From Microvirga lenta (GTDB taxonomy: Bacteria; Pseudomonadota; Alphaproteobacteria; Rhizobiales; Beijerinckiaceae), in assembly GCF_020532555.1 (NCBI RefSeq), contig NZ_JAJBBR010000009.1, positions 186,001 through 250,000 on the forward strand: a DNA stretch of 64,000 bases, in the 5' to 3' direction. Below are positions 8,961 through 16,571 of this stretch, in pieces (the stretch's first letter is position 1; each line of letters starts with the position of its first letter). The translations under genes and the position numbers were made by a program. The notes beneath the pieces were generated by a model. The model ran no database searches. It was not told the origin of the DNA and was given only the letters and a program-made list of their open reading frames with translations.

Positions 8961-9303
8961 TGGAGCCCCGCAGCAATTAGTGTTTTCCCTGTTCTACCGG
9001 CAGAGAATTAACAATTGTTGTTTTGCTTGGATCTTCATAGGTCTTCTTGGCTTCCGCCTAGTTTTGAGAAGGGTGGCCGCAGGGGAATGTCCCGGGTCCT
9101 GTTCCTCCAGAGCTGTTGCCGTGGGCTCCTCCCGCCGCGACAACACCTTGGTGATGCGGGTTTTTCCGGTCCGCCCATAAGCCTTGGGACAGCAGCTCCG
9201 ACGTTGGCATCGCCGGGGCAAGTAATCGCAAGAAGCGCTCGTCATCATTTGAGGGATAGACTTGGCTCGAAAGGCGGAGCCTCAACTTAGCCGTACCGGC
9301 GAA
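8961..9303. other. intergenic region upstream of the GGDEF-EAL gene
   Basis: About 340 bases without a supportable gene. It has an AT-rich patch at 8974-9022 with the perfect palindrome AACAATTGTT near 9009-9018, which may be part of the promoter or an operator for the minus-strand gene that starts at 8960. The rest is GC-rich and shows nothing clear. Confidence 0.4.
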
Positions 9304-9328
9304 GGAACGAACCCCGACCCTGGCCGTT
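9304..9328 (+). promoter_or_regulatory. EcfG-type (general stress) promoter
   Basis: GGAAC at 9304-9308, 16 bases, then CGTT at 9325-9328. This fits the GGAAC-N16/17-CGTT consensus of the alphaproteobacterial stress sigma factor EcfG. The -10 element lies 33 bases before the ATG of the 24-residue membrane peptide at 9362, a usual distance. Confidence 0.75.
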
Positions 9329-9361
9329 GGGCTCAGGTGTTCACTGTTGGAGACTATCGTC

Positions 9362-9436
9362 ATGAACAACATCATCTGGATTATCGGAGCCATTGTCGTC
9401 GTCCTTGCGATCCTTTCGTTCCTCGGATTGAGGTAA
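9362..9436 (+). CDS. 24-residue single-span membrane peptide
   Basis: A tiny frame coding for MNNIIWIIGAIVVVLAILSF followed by LGLR. It is almost one hydrophobic helix with a basic C-terminus, so a single-span inner-membrane peptide. From memory, very similar 24-25-residue peptides are frequent in rhizobia and relatives; their function is unknown to me. GGAG stands about nine bases before the ATG, and an EcfG-type promoter is placed just upstream, so expression under general stress is likely. It is too short for most gene finders. Confidence 0.7.
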   Translation: MNNIIWIIGAIVVVLAILSFLGLR

Positions 9437-9654
9437 CGGTCCGGACAAGCAGGCAGGAGCCTGGTTCCGGTAGAGATCCTCACGGCGACAGGTCACCGTC
9501 TCGGAAGGGGCGGTGTCCCCCGTCTCACGGCGGCCCGCCGAGGGCTCGGGTGACCACGGACCTGCCTTGAAATCGGCACCGCTCGGAAGCGTCGGGGTAG
9601 CGTCTGGAGCGGATGCGTTCCTGTTTTTCCACCTCGCCTCCCACGGATCGAGTG

Positions 9655-10617
9655 ATGGAAAACCTCCTCCGTATTTTGCCGTCCAGTCCTCCATCGACGC
9701 TGATGCGGTACGGACTGACCACGGTCATCGTCCTCGTCTTCTTCCTGATCCGTCTCGGCCTCCCGTTGGGCGGCGGATATCCGTTCCTGATCTTCTTCCC
9801 GGCCGTCTTTCTTTCGTCGATCCTGTTCGACCGCGGCTCCGGCTTCCTGGCGACCTTCCTCACCACGGTCCTGGCGGTCTACTTCTTCATCGAGCCGCGC
9901 TACACCCTCGTTCCGCCGGTCGAGCAGGTTCCTCCCCTCGTTCTCTACGTGCTCATCAGCTGCGGCATCGCCGTGCTCAGCGAAGCCTTGCGCCGGGCGC
10001 TCGAACGGGCACAGAGGGCCGAGCGCGAGAAGGATCTCCTGTTCCAGGAGCTGGCGCACCGGACCAAGAACAACCTGCAGATCATCGCCTCCGTGCTGGC
10101 CCTCCAGGCCCGGAGCGTCGAGGATCCCGAGGTCAAGCGGATCTTCGACGCCGCCGTCACCCGCGTCAGGGTCATCGCCAATGCCCATTCCCAGCTTCAG
10201 CCGAGCGGCGACAGATCCATGGTGGACATGCGGTCCTATCTCGGCGATCTCTGCCGGGATCTCGGCGACAGCCTGCGCGATGTCAGGCCCGTGGCCGTGA
10301 GGGTCGAGGCCGATCCCATTGAGCTGAGCACCGAAACCGCCGTGCCGATCGGCCTCATCGTGAACGAGCTCGTCACGAACGCCTTCAAGTATGCATTCCC
10401 GGACAGTCAGGATGGGGTGGTCATCGTCACCTTCCGCCGAAGCGAACCCGGCACCATCATGCTCGTGGTGGAGGATAACGGCGTCGGGTGCCCCCTAGAG
10501 GTCAAGGAAGGGCTCGGTTCCCGCCTTGTCCGGCTGCTGGTCCAGCAGGTCGGCGGCACCATTGCTCGCGAGGCGGGAAATCCCGGCTGCCGGGTTGTGG
10601 CATCGATCTCCGTCTGA
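9655..10617 (+). CDS. membrane histidine kinase, DUF4118 + HisKA_2 + HATPase_c
   Basis: A 320-residue kinase. Residues about 10-110 hold several membrane spans of the DUF4118 (KdpD-like) type. The phosphorylation site is H135 in ELAHRTKNNLQ, the HisKA_2 form. An N-box (NELVTNAFKYAF) and a G-box (VEDNGVG) follow. HisKA_2/HWE kinases often feed PhyR-like regulators in this order of bacteria, and the NepR-like and receiver genes are 3 kb away. The start is uncertain: ATG 9655 is listed, GTG 9652 is equally possible, and an upstream in-frame ATG at 9613 would add 14 residues. No receiver is encoded next to it. Confidence 0.9.
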   Translation: MENLLRILPSSPPSTLMRYGLTTVIVLVFFLIRLGLPLGGGYPFLIFFPAVFLSSILFDRGSGFLATFLTTVLAVYFFIEPRYTLVPPVEQVPPLVLYVLISCGIAVLSEALRRALERAQRAEREKDLLFQELAHRTKNNLQIIASVLALQARSVEDPEVKRIFDAAVTRVRVIANAHSQLQPSGDRSMVDMRSYLGDLCRDLGDSLRDVRPVAVRVEADPIELSTETAVPIGLIVNELVTNAFKYAFPDSQDGVVIVTFRRSEPGTIMLVVEDNGVGCPLEVKEGLGSRLVRLLVQQVGGTIAREAGNPGCRVVASISV

Positions 10618-10914
10618 TCGCCGGAGATGGTGCTTGTCGGGAGGAGCGGGTCGCGTGGGGGAGAGGTATCCGACCTATGGACGAATATGTAATTTTATAA
10701 TATAGGAGATGAAATGGCGCCTGCCGGAAAGTGGTTTGTTTCCTGAGAACCTTGTCCTCCTACGTTGCAGCGCAATAATCCCTTTTGCATAACGGGAATG
10801 TGATTGAGCTACCTCTTTCGTTTATTTCGCGACTGAGCTTGGCTGTTTTAACGTTTCTATCAGGCTTTGGTATTAAAGTTTCATCTTGGTTGCGTGGACT
10901 TGTCAGGGGGGACA
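10618..10914. other. AT-rich intergenic region
   Basis: About 300 bases that are clearly richer in A+T than the rest of the window (for example ATGTAATTTTATAATATAGG at 10687-10706). It probably holds the promoter of the gene at 10915. Two very short frames (7 and 10 codons) occur but lack support. Confidence 0.4.
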
Positions 10915-11337
10915 ATGACGGAAGAAGAAGTTGAAGCCGTTGCCGAGGAGCTCGCGAAGATCGGCGGCGTGTCCTGGTATCCGGGCCGCACCCCTGGCCC
11001 ACTCCTGAGGGTTGTGAGCGAGCGCTACAAGGATCGGGCACGGGTCGCCATCGCCGCCTTGGAGCGGATCCGGGCCAGCAAGGCAGAGGCCGTGCCGTCG
11101 CAAGGCCCGGCCGCGGGACCTGCGGCCTTGGGTGCGGACGAAGATCCGGGGGACCGGCTCCGGGTCGGGGCCATCGTCGTCTACCGGCCGCCATCGGAGA
11201 AGAGAGCCATCCCCTGCCGCGTGGAGAGGATCGAGGACGGGCGTGCCTATCTCGTGCCGTGCCAGCGCCCCGATGTGGGCTGGGTCTCCATCGACGGGCT
11301 GGTGCCGCTTCAGGGAGAGGACGCTTTCAAGGAATAA
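10915..11337 (+). CDS. hypothetical protein, 140 residues
   Basis: A soluble, charged protein with no signal peptide. The N-terminal 60 residues (MTEEEVEAVAEELAKI, then ERYKDRARVAIAALERIRAS) look helical. An Ala/Gly/Pro-rich linker follows, and the C-terminal 60 residues (RVGAIVVYRPPSEKRAIPC, then VGWVSIDGLVPL) look like a small beta barrel. The start is the ATG behind GGGGGGAC. An in-frame ATG at 10867 has no ribosome binding site. No family is recognised. The AT-rich leader suggests a separately regulated gene. Confidence 0.7.
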   Translation: MTEEEVEAVAEELAKIGGVSWYPGRTPGPLLRVVSERYKDRARVAIAALERIRASKAEAVPSQGPAAGPAALGADEDPGDRLRVGAIVVYRPPSEKRAIPCRVERIEDGRAYLVPCQRPDVGWVSIDGLVPLQGEDAFKE

Positions 11338-11434
11338 CGTCCCGGGCATTACCAAGCTTTAATCTTACGCGCCTTTACTTGCTGAAGGGGGATGGCTAGC
11401 AACGAGTCGAGGCTGTCTGTGTTGTGGGTTCCAG

Positions 11435-11662
11435 ATGCGGTGCTTCTTTCACCTTGTAAGCGATTTCGACGCTATCCTGGACGACACCGGCATTGAGGTT
11501 CCCGATCTCGAGACGGCGAAGTTCGAAGCGATGAAGGCCATCCGGGAGCTGCGCCAGGAGCTGGTGGGAGCATCCGAGGAATGGCGCGGCTGGCGGCTCG
11601 ACATCGTCTGCCCTCAGGGAACCCTCCTTTATTCGTTCGATCTCAATACGCCGCCCCACTAG
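11435..11662 (+). CDS. DUF6894 family protein
   Basis: A 75-residue protein with the family opening MRCFFHL and the pattern of a polar loop, a helix with an Ala/Glu-rich face (LETAKFEAMKAIREL) and a final strand pair (LDIVCPQGTLLYSFDL). Proteins of this kind are numerous in Methylobacteriaceae and Bradyrhizobiaceae and often lie beside signalling genes. Their molecular role is unknown. Another copy is at 12361, with a receiver gene between them. Confidence 0.8.
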   Translation: MRCFFHLVSDFDAILDDTGIEVPDLETAKFEAMKAIRELRQELVGASEEWRGWRLDIVCPQGTLLYSFDLNTPPH

Positions 11663-11817
11663 GGCACGCAGGATGCGCGAGCCGCTCGGCCGGAGCGAAA
11701 TCCGGGCCATCCTTGGCCCACAGGGCCGCCGCTGCGACAATAAGGAGCCCGTGCCGAGGTAGATGGTTCACATCTGAACGAGTAAGACGACACTCCCTGT
11801 CTCACCGATCCCCGTCA

Positions 11818-12228
11818 ATGCCCATGAATCCGGTTGCACCTCTGGACTCCCAGGCTTCTGCAGGCCGTCAGCACCCCGTCGCCCTCATCGTCGAGGACGA
11901 GATGCTGGTCCGCATGGTTCTCGTCGATACGCTGATGGACGACGGTTTCGAGGTGATCGAGGCCACCAGCGCGGACGAGGCGCTGCTCGCGCTCAACCGC
12001 CGGGACGATGTGGATCTGGTCATCAGCGACGTGGAGATGCCGGGCTCGATCAACGGCTTCACGCTCGCCCGGCGCGTCGCCGAGGAGCGTCCGAACATCG
12101 GCATCATCATCGTGTCGGGGCGTGCCAGTCCGCAACAGGGCGACCTTCCCGAAGGCGCGAACTTCATCGCCAAGCCCTTCTATCCCGACACCGTCCTCAC
12201 GACCGCGAATGCGATGATCGGGCGCTAG
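11818..12228 (+). CDS. single-domain response regulator
   Basis: A 136-residue receiver domain without output domain. Phosphoacceptor D71 sits in VISDVEMPG, the acidic pair in VEDEMLV, the Ser in IIVSGRA and the Lys in IAKPF. The start is one of two close ATGs (11818 or 11824), neither with a strong ribosome binding site. It lies between two DUF6894 genes and 0.5 kb before an HWE kinase, a plausible phospho-donor. It resembles the receiver at 6208 only in the fold, not in detail. Confidence 0.88.
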   Translation: MPMNPVAPLDSQASAGRQHPVALIVEDEMLVRMVLVDTLMDDGFEVIEATSADEALLALNRRDDVDLVISDVEMPGSINGFTLARRVAEERPNIGIIIVSGRASPQQGDLPEGANFIAKPFYPDTVLTTANAMIGR

Positions 12229-12360
12229 ATCCCTCACAATCCGAGAGTGGCCGCCATCTGTGGCCCTGGACGTGAGAGCCGGTCCCGATGCCCCGACGGC
12301 ATCGCTGCGGAGGGCGTCCGCTGCGGCTCCCTCCAGATCAAGAAGCTAAAAGGTAGATAG

Positions 12361-12615
12361 ATGCCCCGTTACTATTTCCGTCTCTGGCGCGGGTTCAAAT
12401 GCGAGGAGGACCCCGAGGGAATGGAGCTGAGCGACGTCCATGCCGCGCAGGCGGAGGCGTCGCGGGTCATCCAGGAGCTGCTGCAGGATTGGAGCGACGG
12501 CGATCCCGAACCCCTCGACAGGATGTCCTTCGAGATCGTCGACGAGAAGGGGCGGACGCTCCTGACGGTGCCGTTCGCCCGCCGGCAAGGGGCCAAGATG
12601 CCGAGTGAAGCGTAG
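12361..12615 (+). CDS. DUF6894 family protein
   Basis: An 84-residue protein, a second DUF6894 member in this district: MPRYYFRLWRG opening, acidic loop (CEEDPEGMEL), helix (AAQAEASRVIQELLQD) and a final strand pair (FEIVDEKGRTLLTVPF). A basic tail follows. It has modest similarity to the copy at 11435, enough for a shared family but not a recent duplication. It stands just before the HWE kinase gene and could be co-transcribed with it. Confidence 0.82.
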   Translation: MPRYYFRLWRGFKCEEDPEGMELSDVHAAQAEASRVIQELLQDWSDGDPEPLDRMSFEIVDEKGRTLLTVPFARRQGAKMPSEA

Positions 12616-12723
12616 GGCTGCCATGCGCAGGGCGGCTTCCAGGAGCGATCGAAGGATGATCGCGGCCGCAACACCTCCGGTGCCCTGGACAAAGCGCTGT
12701 TTTGCTGTGACTGATGGGCGGCC

Positions 12724-13650
12724 ATGACAATCCTGCTGCCCTTGGGAATTGATGGGAATTCCCGACTGATCGATCTCGCACAGCTTACTGTCGAGAATGC
12801 CGCCGATTCCATCTTCGTGATGGACGTGGAAGGGCGTACGGTTTTCGCCAATCCGGCCGCGGAACGCACCTTCGGCTGGTCGAGAGAGGAACTCGTCGGC
12901 AAAATTCTTCACGACGTCGTGCACCACCACTATCCCGATGGGCGGCCCTTTCCCATGATGGAATGTCCTCTCGGACAGGTGTTCCAGGCCCAAAGGCGGC
13001 TGGAGAAGCACGAGGACGTGTTCTTCCACCGCGATGGCACGCCGATCCATGTGGCCTGTTCCAACGCGCCCGTGATGCGGAACGGCGAGATGGTGGGCGC
13101 CGTGCTGATCGCGGTGGACATTACGGAGCGCAAGCGCGGCGAGGAGCGTCAGCGGCTGCTGACGAACGAGCTGAACCATCGTGTGAAGAACACCCTGGCG
13201 ACCGTGCAGGCCATCGTGTCCCAGACCTTGCGCAGCTCTCCGTCCAAGGACGATGCCCAGATCGCCGTCGAGCAACGCCTGAAGGCGCTCGCACGCGCTC
13301 ACGACGTGCTCACCCGCGAACATTGGCAAGGCGCAGGTCTTCATGACATCGTGGCCCTCGCCATCGCCATGGCCCTCCAGGAACTCGCGACGAACGCGAC
13401 GAAATACGGCGCTCTTTCCAGCGCGGAGGGCGAGGTGCACCTGACCTGGTCCGTGACCGAAACATCGGGGGCGCCACGTCTCCAGCTCCAGTGGGAGGAG
13501 AGGGGCGGCCCGCCCGTGAGCCCGCCGCTCACCCGCGGCTTCGGCACCCGCCTGATCGAGCGAAGCCTCGCCCATGATCTCGATGGAAGTGCCGATATCG
13601 ACTTCGCCCCGACCGGCGTCGTCTGCCGGTTCGAGGCTCCGCTGGGCTAG
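12724..13650 (+). CDS. PAS-HWE histidine kinase with shortened catalytic domain
   Basis: A 308-residue cytoplasmic kinase. A PAS domain covers about residues 18-140. The H-box has H152 (NELNHRVKNTL). The N-box starts at E220 (ELATNATKYGAL), and the HWE signature is W257-E258-E259. The G-box region is GFGTRLIERSL. The distance from H152 to the N-box is only 68 residues, whereas typical HWE kinases have about 105-110. The segment missing is the one that forms the first strands of the HATPase domain: LHDIVA runs straight into AIAMALQELATN. Whether the protein still binds ATP is open. It lies near a receiver gene (11818), a possible partner. Confidence 0.88.
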   Translation: MTILLPLGIDGNSRLIDLAQLTVENAADSIFVMDVEGRTVFANPAAERTFGWSREELVGKILHDVVHHHYPDGRPFPMMECPLGQVFQAQRRLEKHEDVFFHRDGTPIHVACSNAPVMRNGEMVGAVLIAVDITERKRGEERQRLLTNELNHRVKNTLATVQAIVSQTLRSSPSKDDAQIAVEQRLKALARAHDVLTREHWQGAGLHDIVALAIAMALQELATNATKYGALSSAEGEVHLTWSVTETSGAPRLQLQWEERGGPPVSPPLTRGFGTRLIERSLAHDLDGSADIDFAPTGVVCRFEAPLG

Positions 13651-13741
13651 CAAGCGGTTTCAAGACCGGTGAGGCCGCAACAGGTTGTCCGGGCTGGCCC
13701 CTGGCTGGCAATCGCCCAGGATGCCTGCCCTCGCGCGAGCC

Positions 13742-13945
13742 TCATTGACCTGGAGGCACATGGGCTCGGCGCTTGCCGATATCGCCCCGTTTGCGACGGT
13801 CGTTCTTGGGCTGCTCGTTACCACCCGGCGGATTGGGTCCCTCGCTCTTTTGGGGAAGGGCGCGGTCGGGTGGATTGCTGCCGGGCCCGTGCTTGGTTTG
13901 GCCTGTTCGGCTTTCAGAGCCGTCGCTCCGGTCCTTGGGCATCAT
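13742..13945 (-). CDS. small disordered hydrophilic protein, probable stress protein
   Basis: A 67-residue frame with a highly hydrophilic, disorder-prone composition: many Pro, Gly, Lys, Arg and Asn (KHGPGSNPPDRALPQK, GNEQPKNDRRKRGD). About two thirds of third codon positions are G or C, lower than in neighbouring genes. Two ATG codons stand in tandem with AGGT five bases upstream. An EcfG-like promoter lies 37 bases before the start, which is the main argument that the frame is real. Function unknown; similar small hydrophilic proteins are common in stress regulons. Confidence 0.5.
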   Translation of the reverse strand: MMPKDRSDGSESRTGQTKHGPGSNPPDRALPQKSEGPNPPGGNEQPKNDRRKRGDIGKRRAHVPPGQ

Positions 13946-13981
13946 GGCACCTACCCGTTTCCCTGGTTGGCCGCATGGAAC

Positions 13982-14006
13982 AACCGGACCCAGGGGTGGT
14001 GGTTCC
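13982..14006 (-). promoter_or_regulatory. EcfG-like promoter (GGAAC-N16-GGTT)
   Basis: On the minus strand, GGAAC (complement of 14002-14006), 16 bases, then GGTT (complement of 13982-13985). The -35 is exact and the -10 has one change from CGTT. It points at the small disordered protein that starts at 13945. Confidence 0.5.
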
Positions 14007-14023
14007 GAAGGTTCGGACGAACC

Positions 14024-14308
14024 TCAAGGGCGAGGGTTGGACCGTTCAGCGGTGAGCCGCGGAAGCTCGTCGGTCATCCATGCGACCATCTCATGGTTCG
14101 TCTTCAGATGGTTCGGCATGGGGATGAACGCGCCGCCCGAGTCATAGACCGAAGGCCGGTCCCCGGTGCCTGTGACCGGATCAAGCGCCGTAGGCATGAC
14201 CCTTCGAGGCGTCGGGAACCTATGGCGGGTCCACATGAAGCGAAGCCCGAAGGCTCCGGTAAGAACCGCAAGGGGCAGCAGGAGAAGGAGTTCGAAGTCT
14301 ATGACCAC
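14024..14308 (-). CDS. small membrane-anchored protein, unknown
   Basis: A 94-residue protein. The N-terminal hydrophobic stretch (FELLLLLPLAVLTGAFGL) should form one membrane span, and a soluble basic-then-acidic tail of about 70 residues follows (ends in DELPRLTAERSNPRP). It starts with GTG, with GAGAGGA eight bases upstream. Its stop lies 18 bases before the EcfG-like promoter of the downstream minus-strand gene. No family recognised. Confidence 0.62.
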   Translation of the reverse strand: MVIDFELLLLLPLAVLTGAFGLRFMWTRHRFPTPRRVMPTALDPVTGTGDRPSVYDSGGAFIPMPNHLKTNHEMVAWMTDELPRLTAERSNPRP

Positions 14309-14490
14309 GGTCAGGGTCCTCTCGAAAGCCGTCTGGCCTCAGGTCACCCCAGGATCATGGCCTCTGTGAGGAATTGCGGGCAGGGCGGCGCGTCCGCCGC
14401 CGCCCGAACTGTAACACCTTTGCAGCCAAGGTTTGCTTAAGGTTAAGACCTTGCCCCTTAGGCTCGGGCCTCAAATGCAAAGGAGCCTTG

Positions 14491-14610
14491 ATGATGCGGA
14501 CCCTCAAACTCTCGCTTGCCCTGCTGGTGTCGGCGTTCGTTCTGGCGCCGTTCCTGATCGTGTCGGCCTATGCGGCGACAGTCCTGGCCTCGGCCTTCCT
14601 GCTCTCGTAG
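14491..14610 (+). CDS. 39-residue hydrophobic membrane peptide
   Basis: A short frame, MMRTLKLSLALLVSAFVLAP and on, with a strong AAAGGAG ribosome binding site a few bases before tandem ATG codons. It is basic at the N-terminus and hydrophobic over about 32 residues, with a possible cleavage site after AYA, so either a short membrane peptide or a signal peptide with almost no mature part. It is convergent with tRNA-Leu. Function unknown. Confidence 0.6.
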   Translation: MMRTLKLSLALLVSAFVLAPFLIVSAYAATVLASAFLLS

Positions 14611-14748
14611 GACCGCAGCCTGCCAGGAATCGTTCGGCGGCCGAGCCGTTGGAGGTTCGGGCTTCCATCCGCCGCGAAGGATGAACCCTCAAGGGAGAGC
14701 CTTGCAGCGTAAGGAAGCTACCGGCCTGCAAGAAAGATCCATCGTGAA

Positions 14749-14834
14749 TGGTGCGGACGACGGGGGTCGAACCCGTACGGGCAAAGCCCGAGGGATTTTA
14801 AGTCCCTTGCGTCTACCAGTTTCGCCACGTCCGC
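14749..14834 (-). tRNA. tRNA-Leu (UAA)
   Basis: An 86-base tRNA with an encoded CCA end. The acceptor stem GCGGACG pairs with CGTCCGC, the anticodon loop has TAA (reads UUA), and a long variable arm (CTCGGGCTTTGCCCG) and the T-arm GGGTTCGACCC are present. The discriminator base is A. Confidence 0.96.
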
Positions 14835-14886
14835 TTCACGAGGACGGTTACCGGGCCGGGGCGCGAAGCGCAAGCCTGACGGGAGA

Positions 14887-16074
14887 TCAGGCCGGGGGCC
14901 GGTAGCCGTAGAGCCAGGAATAGCGCTCGGTCATTCCCTGCGGGCCGAGCCGGCGCATGACGAGGTTGCGCCCGAACGCAATCGGACCGCGCGCATGATA
15001 GACGCGCCCGTTCTGCCGGGCGGCCTTCTGGACCCGCTGCGCGCGCTCCAGACGATCCGCCTCGTAGCGGGCCAGGGCCTGCGGCGGCGATTCGGGCGTC
15101 TGGTCCAGGCGGGCCGCGAGGGCGGCCGCGTCCTCGATGGCGAGCGCGGCGCCCTGCGCGAGGAAGGGCAGAACCGGGTGGCCGGCATCGCCCAGGAGGG
15201 CGATGCGTCCTGCCGCGAGGCGCTGCACCGGATGGTCGAAGAGCGACCAGCGCAGCCACTGATCGGGCTGCGCCAGGAGTTGCCGCAGGGCAGGGGCCGC
15301 CGAGGCGTAGCCGGCCAGCAGGTCCCGGCCGTCGCCGGGATCGGCCCAGCCCTCGACAGGGTCGGCGGTCCTTTGGATCGCCACCACGTTGATCAGCTTT
15401 CCGCCTGCGATGGGGTAGTGCACCACGTGGCTGCGCGGGCCGAGCCAGAGGCCGGTCTCATCGCCGGCCAGCGCGGCGGGCGCCTTGGCCCGTTCGAGGG
15501 TCGTACGCCAGGCGACGTAGCCCCGGAAGGTTGGGGGCTTTCCGTCGCCGAGCGCGCGGCGCACCTTCGACCAGATTCCGTCGGCTCCGACCACGAGGTC
15601 GAAGGCGCCGGTCTCGCGGGCGCCCTTCGCCGTCACCGTCGTGAGGGTGGGGCGGCCCGCATCCTCGCGCACGTCCTCGACCATGCGGCCCATGACCAGG
15701 CGGATGGACGGCAGCGAACGCACCGCGTCGAGAAGGATCGTCTGCAGGTCGGCCCGGTGCGCCACCCAGTAAGGGGCGCCGAAGCGCTCGCGCATGAAGG
15801 GGCCGAGGGCGACCTGCCCGATCTCGCGGCCGCTTTTGACGTCGCGCACCACCACGCGCTGCGGCTCCGTCACGACCCGCCGCAGGGCGGGGCCGAGGCC
15901 GAGATCGACCAGGACGCGGCTGGCATTGGGAGAGAGCTGAAGGCCCGCGCCGACCTCGCTGAAGCCGGGCCGCCGCTCGATCAGGGTGACGGCATGGCCT
16001 TGACGGGCGAGCACCAGGGCCGCGGTCAGGCCGCCGATTCCGGCGCCGACGACAGCAATCGAAAGTCCCGACAC
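14887..16074 (-). CDS. FAD-dependent monooxygenase (salicylate hydroxylase-like)
   Basis: A 395-residue flavoprotein of the PHBH family. The N-terminal dinucleotide fold is VVGAGIGGLTAAL, a central DG motif is VVGADGIWSKVR, and the FAD-ribityl motif is ALLGDAGHPVLPFLAQGAA. It resembles salicylate 1-monooxygenase and 3-hydroxybenzoate 6-hydroxylase. The exact aromatic substrate cannot be read from sequence. It starts one base after the stop of the zf-CHCC gene, so the two form an operon. No ring-cleavage gene is nearby, which makes a dedicated aromatic pathway here unlikely. Confidence 0.9.
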   Translation of the reverse strand: MSGLSIAVVGAGIGGLTAALVLARQGHAVTLIERRPGFSEVGAGLQLSPNASRVLVDLGLGPALRRVVTEPQRVVVRDVKSGREIGQVALGPFMRERFGAPYWVAHRADLQTILLDAVRSLPSIRLVMGRMVEDVREDAGRPTLTTVTAKGARETGAFDLVVGADGIWSKVRRALGDGKPPTFRGYVAWRTTLERAKAPAALAGDETGLWLGPRSHVVHYPIAGGKLINVVAIQRTADPVEGWADPGDGRDLLAGYASAAPALRQLLAQPDQWLRWSLFDHPVQRLAAGRIALLGDAGHPVLPFLAQGAALAIEDAAALAARLDQTPESPPQALARYEADRLERAQRVQKAARQNGRVYHARGPIAFGRNLVMRRLGPQGMTERYSWLYGYRPPA

Positions 16075-16075
16075 C

Positions 16076-16339
16076 TCAGCGCGAGGCGGGATCGGTGGCG
16101 AAGTCCGGCTCCCAGACGCATTCCGCCGGGCGGGCCTCGTCGGCCTTCAGCGATGCGTCGTATTTGAACAGGGTCGAGCAATAGGAGCAGATGGTCTCGC
16201 TGTCATAGCCCATGTCGATGAAGACATGCGGATGATCGAACGGGGGCAGGGCGCCGATGCACATGAACTCCTTCGAGCCCACATGAATGACGGGAACGCC
16301 CGGCTGATTGTGGAAATGCGGAGTGCCTTTGTCGGCCAT
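16076..16339 (-). CDS. zinc-finger domain protein, zf-CHCC (NDUFS6-like)
   Basis: An 87-residue protein with the C-x-n-H-x-n-C-x2-C arrangement (MCIGAL, HVFIDMGYD, ICSYCSTLFKY) of the zf-CHCC family, to which the complex I accessory subunit NDUFS6 belongs. In alphaproteobacteria such proteins are thought to be linked to respiratory complex I or Fe-S chemistry. The start ATG 16339 fits the family; an upstream in-frame extension to 16450 does not. It is the first gene of a two-gene operon with the FAD monooxygenase. Confidence 0.88.
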   Translation of the reverse strand: MADKGTPHFHNQPGVPVIHVGSKEFMCIGALPPFDHPHVFIDMGYDSETICSYCSTLFKYDASLKADEARPAECVWEPDFATDPASR

Positions 16340-16571
16340 GGTCGTCGCTCGCGAGCTATGGAATTTGCGCGCACCATAATGTCCGATGCGCCATGCGCCT
16401 AGAGCTAATTCGCGCGATGCAGCGCCGCTTCGGCGGGGATTCGTCGGCAAAACAAGGACATGGGCCGGGATCCCCGGCAGGGCGTCCGGCCGGTTGCGAT
16501 TGCTTCCGGACCCAAGGGTGGCTTAGGGTGCGCCGAACTCCAACCCTCCGTTTTCCATCCATTCCGGTCCA

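Noticed and set aside
10677-10746. Possible leader peptides of 7 and 10 codons in the AT-rich gap
   Set aside because: Too short to support, with no terminator or attenuator hairpin next to them.
13685-14440. A 251-codon plus-strand frame
   Set aside because: It has no family signal or ribosome binding site, and it overlaps two minus-strand frames that have signals (Shine-Dalgarno sites, a promoter, a membrane span).
14887-16339. Aromatic degradation cluster around the FAD monooxygenase
   Set aside because: Only the monooxygenase and a zf-CHCC gene are coupled; no ring-cleavage or regulatory genes lie nearby.
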